Assembly (NCBI GenBank): GCA_021797525.1
Contig: JAJZZQ010000082.1
Span: 1-14,937, forward strand
Length of the DNA: 14,937 nt
Source: Thermoplasmata archaeon
GTDB taxonomy: Archaea > Thermoplasmatota > Thermoplasmata > Thermoplasmatales > Thermoplasmataceae
Direction: 5' to 3'
In this document: positions 14,008-14,937 of the stretch, one piece after another
Layout of the letters: each line of letters starts with the position of its first letter
Position numbering within the stretch: position 1 is the first letter of the stretch
Program-made: the position numbers and the translations under genes
The notes under the pieces: model-generated
What the model saw: the letters and a program-made list of their open reading frames with translations, nothing else
The model's database searches: none
Told to the model about the DNA's origin: nothing

Positions 14008-14834
14008 TCTCTTATTATGGCTTTAACAAATTCGGGAAGCATAAAGCAGCCCTTCAGAATTTCTTTGTTAAAGTACTTCCCATCCGGAAGCCAGGCAGAA
14101 GCTCCGGGTTCAAGTTCGTTATCTGATGCAACAGTGAAAGACCAGAAACCGCTTGGGTATGTGGGTATGAAAGCGGTATATGTTTTAACATTGCTAAAAA
14201 CCGCCTTCATAGCGGAGTTTGCCAGAGTAAGTGCTTTTGGCTGATAGAACGGTGACCCTGACTGTGTAACTACCAGTCCGCCATTGCTGAGCAATTTCCT
14301 GACATCCTTGTAGAAACTGCTGTTGAAAAGCCCCTCAGCTGGGCCTACTGGATCAGTGGAGTCAACAATTACCAGGTCGAATTTTTCCTCAGTTTCATGA
14401 ACAAACTTTATACCATCCTCCACCAGAAGTTTTACCCTGCTGTCTGAAAACGCCTTGGATATATCAGGAAAATACTTTTTTGATACTTCCACAACCTGGC
14501 CATCTATTTCGACATTCACGACATGATTGAAGCCAAGTTTCAGCAACTGTGTGGCTGTACCGCCATCTCCCCCACCTATAATCAGGGCCTTTTTCGGTCT
14601 ACCCTTGAATATTGCTGAAGGGACCATGGTAATCATCTCATGGTAAACGAATTCATCCCGTTCCGTAAGCTGAACAGTACCATCTATGGACATCAGTTTG
14701 CCGAAATCATATGTTTCAAAAATATCAATCCTCTGAAAATCAGTCTTGACTGACAGCAGCTGATCCATAACCCTGAATGACAGTTGCAGATTGTCTGAGT
14801 ACCTCTCTGAAAACCAGTTCTCGATCAGTTTCAT
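13998..14834 (-). CDS. speE: Spermidine synthase (polyamine aminopropyltransferase)
   Basis: SpeE transfers an aminopropyl group from decarboxylated S-adenosylmethionine to putrescine or a related amine in the cytoplasm. From the start chosen here it has 278 residues, normal for the family. It shows [21 protein letters not shown] (48-67), the nucleotide-binding GGGDGGT (87-93), VEIDG (108-112), VEDGIKFV (138-145) and [13 protein letters not shown] (158-170), with catalytic Asp158. [11 protein letters not shown] near the end matches the amine-binding region. Which amine it uses cannot be told from the sequence; thermophilic archaeal relatives may use agmatine or make longer polyamines. ATG 14834 is preferred over 14846 (four extra residues) because TTTATC at 14859-14864 is centred about 28 bases before the former and only 16 before the latter. 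Confidence 0.95.
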   Translation of the reverse strand: MKLIENWFSERYSDNLQLSFRVMDQLLSVKTDFQRIDIFETYDFGKLMSIDGTVQLTERDEFVYHEMITMVPSAIFKGRPKKALIIGGGDGGTATQLLKLGFNHVVNVEIDGQVVEVSKKYFPDISKAFSDSRVKLLVEDGIKFVHETEEKFDLVIVDSTDPVGPAEGLFNSSFYKDVRKLLSNGGLVVTQSGSPFYQPKALTLANSAMKAVFSNVKTYTAFIPTYPSGFWSFTVASDNELEPGASAWLPDGKYFNKEILKGCFMLPEFVKAIIRESD

Positions 14835-14846
14835 TGCACTCTTCAT

Positions 14847-14937
14847 GACTTAGGGATAGATAAATTGATGTATATGTATGCAGACTGCGTAAAATTCATA
14901 TATTCTACAAAGACATCTTTTATGCCATAATTTTTAT
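14847..14937. other. Region upstream of speE, to the window edge
   Basis: This holds the speE TATA-like box, seen on the plus strand as GATAAA at 14859-14864, and otherwise AT-rich sequence. A 20-codon plus-strand reading frame beginning near 14868 is too short and has no supporting feature. A divergent gene probably begins beyond the edge. Confidence 0.45.

Noticed and set aside
14868..14930. 20-codon plus-strand reading frame at the right edge
   Set aside because: It is too short and AT-rich, with no Shine-Dalgarno element or conserved feature.
1..14937. CRISPR arrays, insertion sequences, phage or defence genes
   Set aside because: No regularly spaced repeats, transposase motifs or integrase-like genes were seen; gene content is housekeeping throughout.

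Overview
The window is chromosomal DNA from an archaeon, most likely of the order Thermoplasmatales or a close relative. The evidence is an archaeal eS6 gene next to aIF2-gamma, a fused Kae1-Bud32 gene, a tRNA-Gly without an encoded CCA end, an archaeal-type triosephosphate isomerase, a HutH of the kind Thermoplasma carries, and promoters with TATA-like boxes about 25-30 bases before start codons. No insertion sequence, CRISPR array, phage gene or origin was seen. Genes are tightly packed and change direction often.

Layout. Bases 1-1130 (+): the 3' end of triosephosphate isomerase, a membrane protein with an outward-facing C-terminal domain, and tRNA-Gly(UCC). Bases 1322-4877 (+): histidine ammonia-lyase and a bacterial-type threonyl-tRNA synthetase with an extra four-cysteine insert. 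Bases 4926-8340 (-): one operon read fixC, fixX, fixA (etfB), fixB (etfA), with junctions of 1 base or a 4-base overlap; it encodes an electron-transfer flavoprotein complex of the FixABCX/EtfABCX type. Bases 8426-9082 (+): a HhH-GPD DNA glycosylase divergent from that operon. Bases 9076-10696 (-): eS6 followed by aIF2-gamma. Bases 10814-11299 (-): a membrane protein ending in a zinc ribbon. Bases 11406-13990 (+): Kae1-Bud32, an overlapping XTP/dITP pyrophosphatase, and a small two-helix membrane protein. Bases 13998-14834 (-): spermidine synthase.

Functional picture. Most genes are housekeeping: translation (thrS, eS6, aIF2-gamma, tRNA-Gly, t6A modification by Kae1-Bud32), nucleotide-pool and DNA sanitation (rdgB, glycosylase), polyamine synthesis, central carbon metabolism and histidine breakdown. 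The fix/etf operon is the main energy-metabolism unit and is probably a membrane-linked electron-bifurcating or quinone-reducing complex.

I do not see an undescribed multi-gene system. The points most worth checking are the zinc-ribbon-like insert in ThrRS, the loss of the four-cysteine zinc site in aIF2-gamma, the altered DFG motif in the Bud32 domain, the tRNA lying 9 bases behind a protein gene, a near-perfect hairpin filling the gap between the converging thrS and etfA genes, and promoter spacing that suggests leaderless transcripts and moves several start codons.
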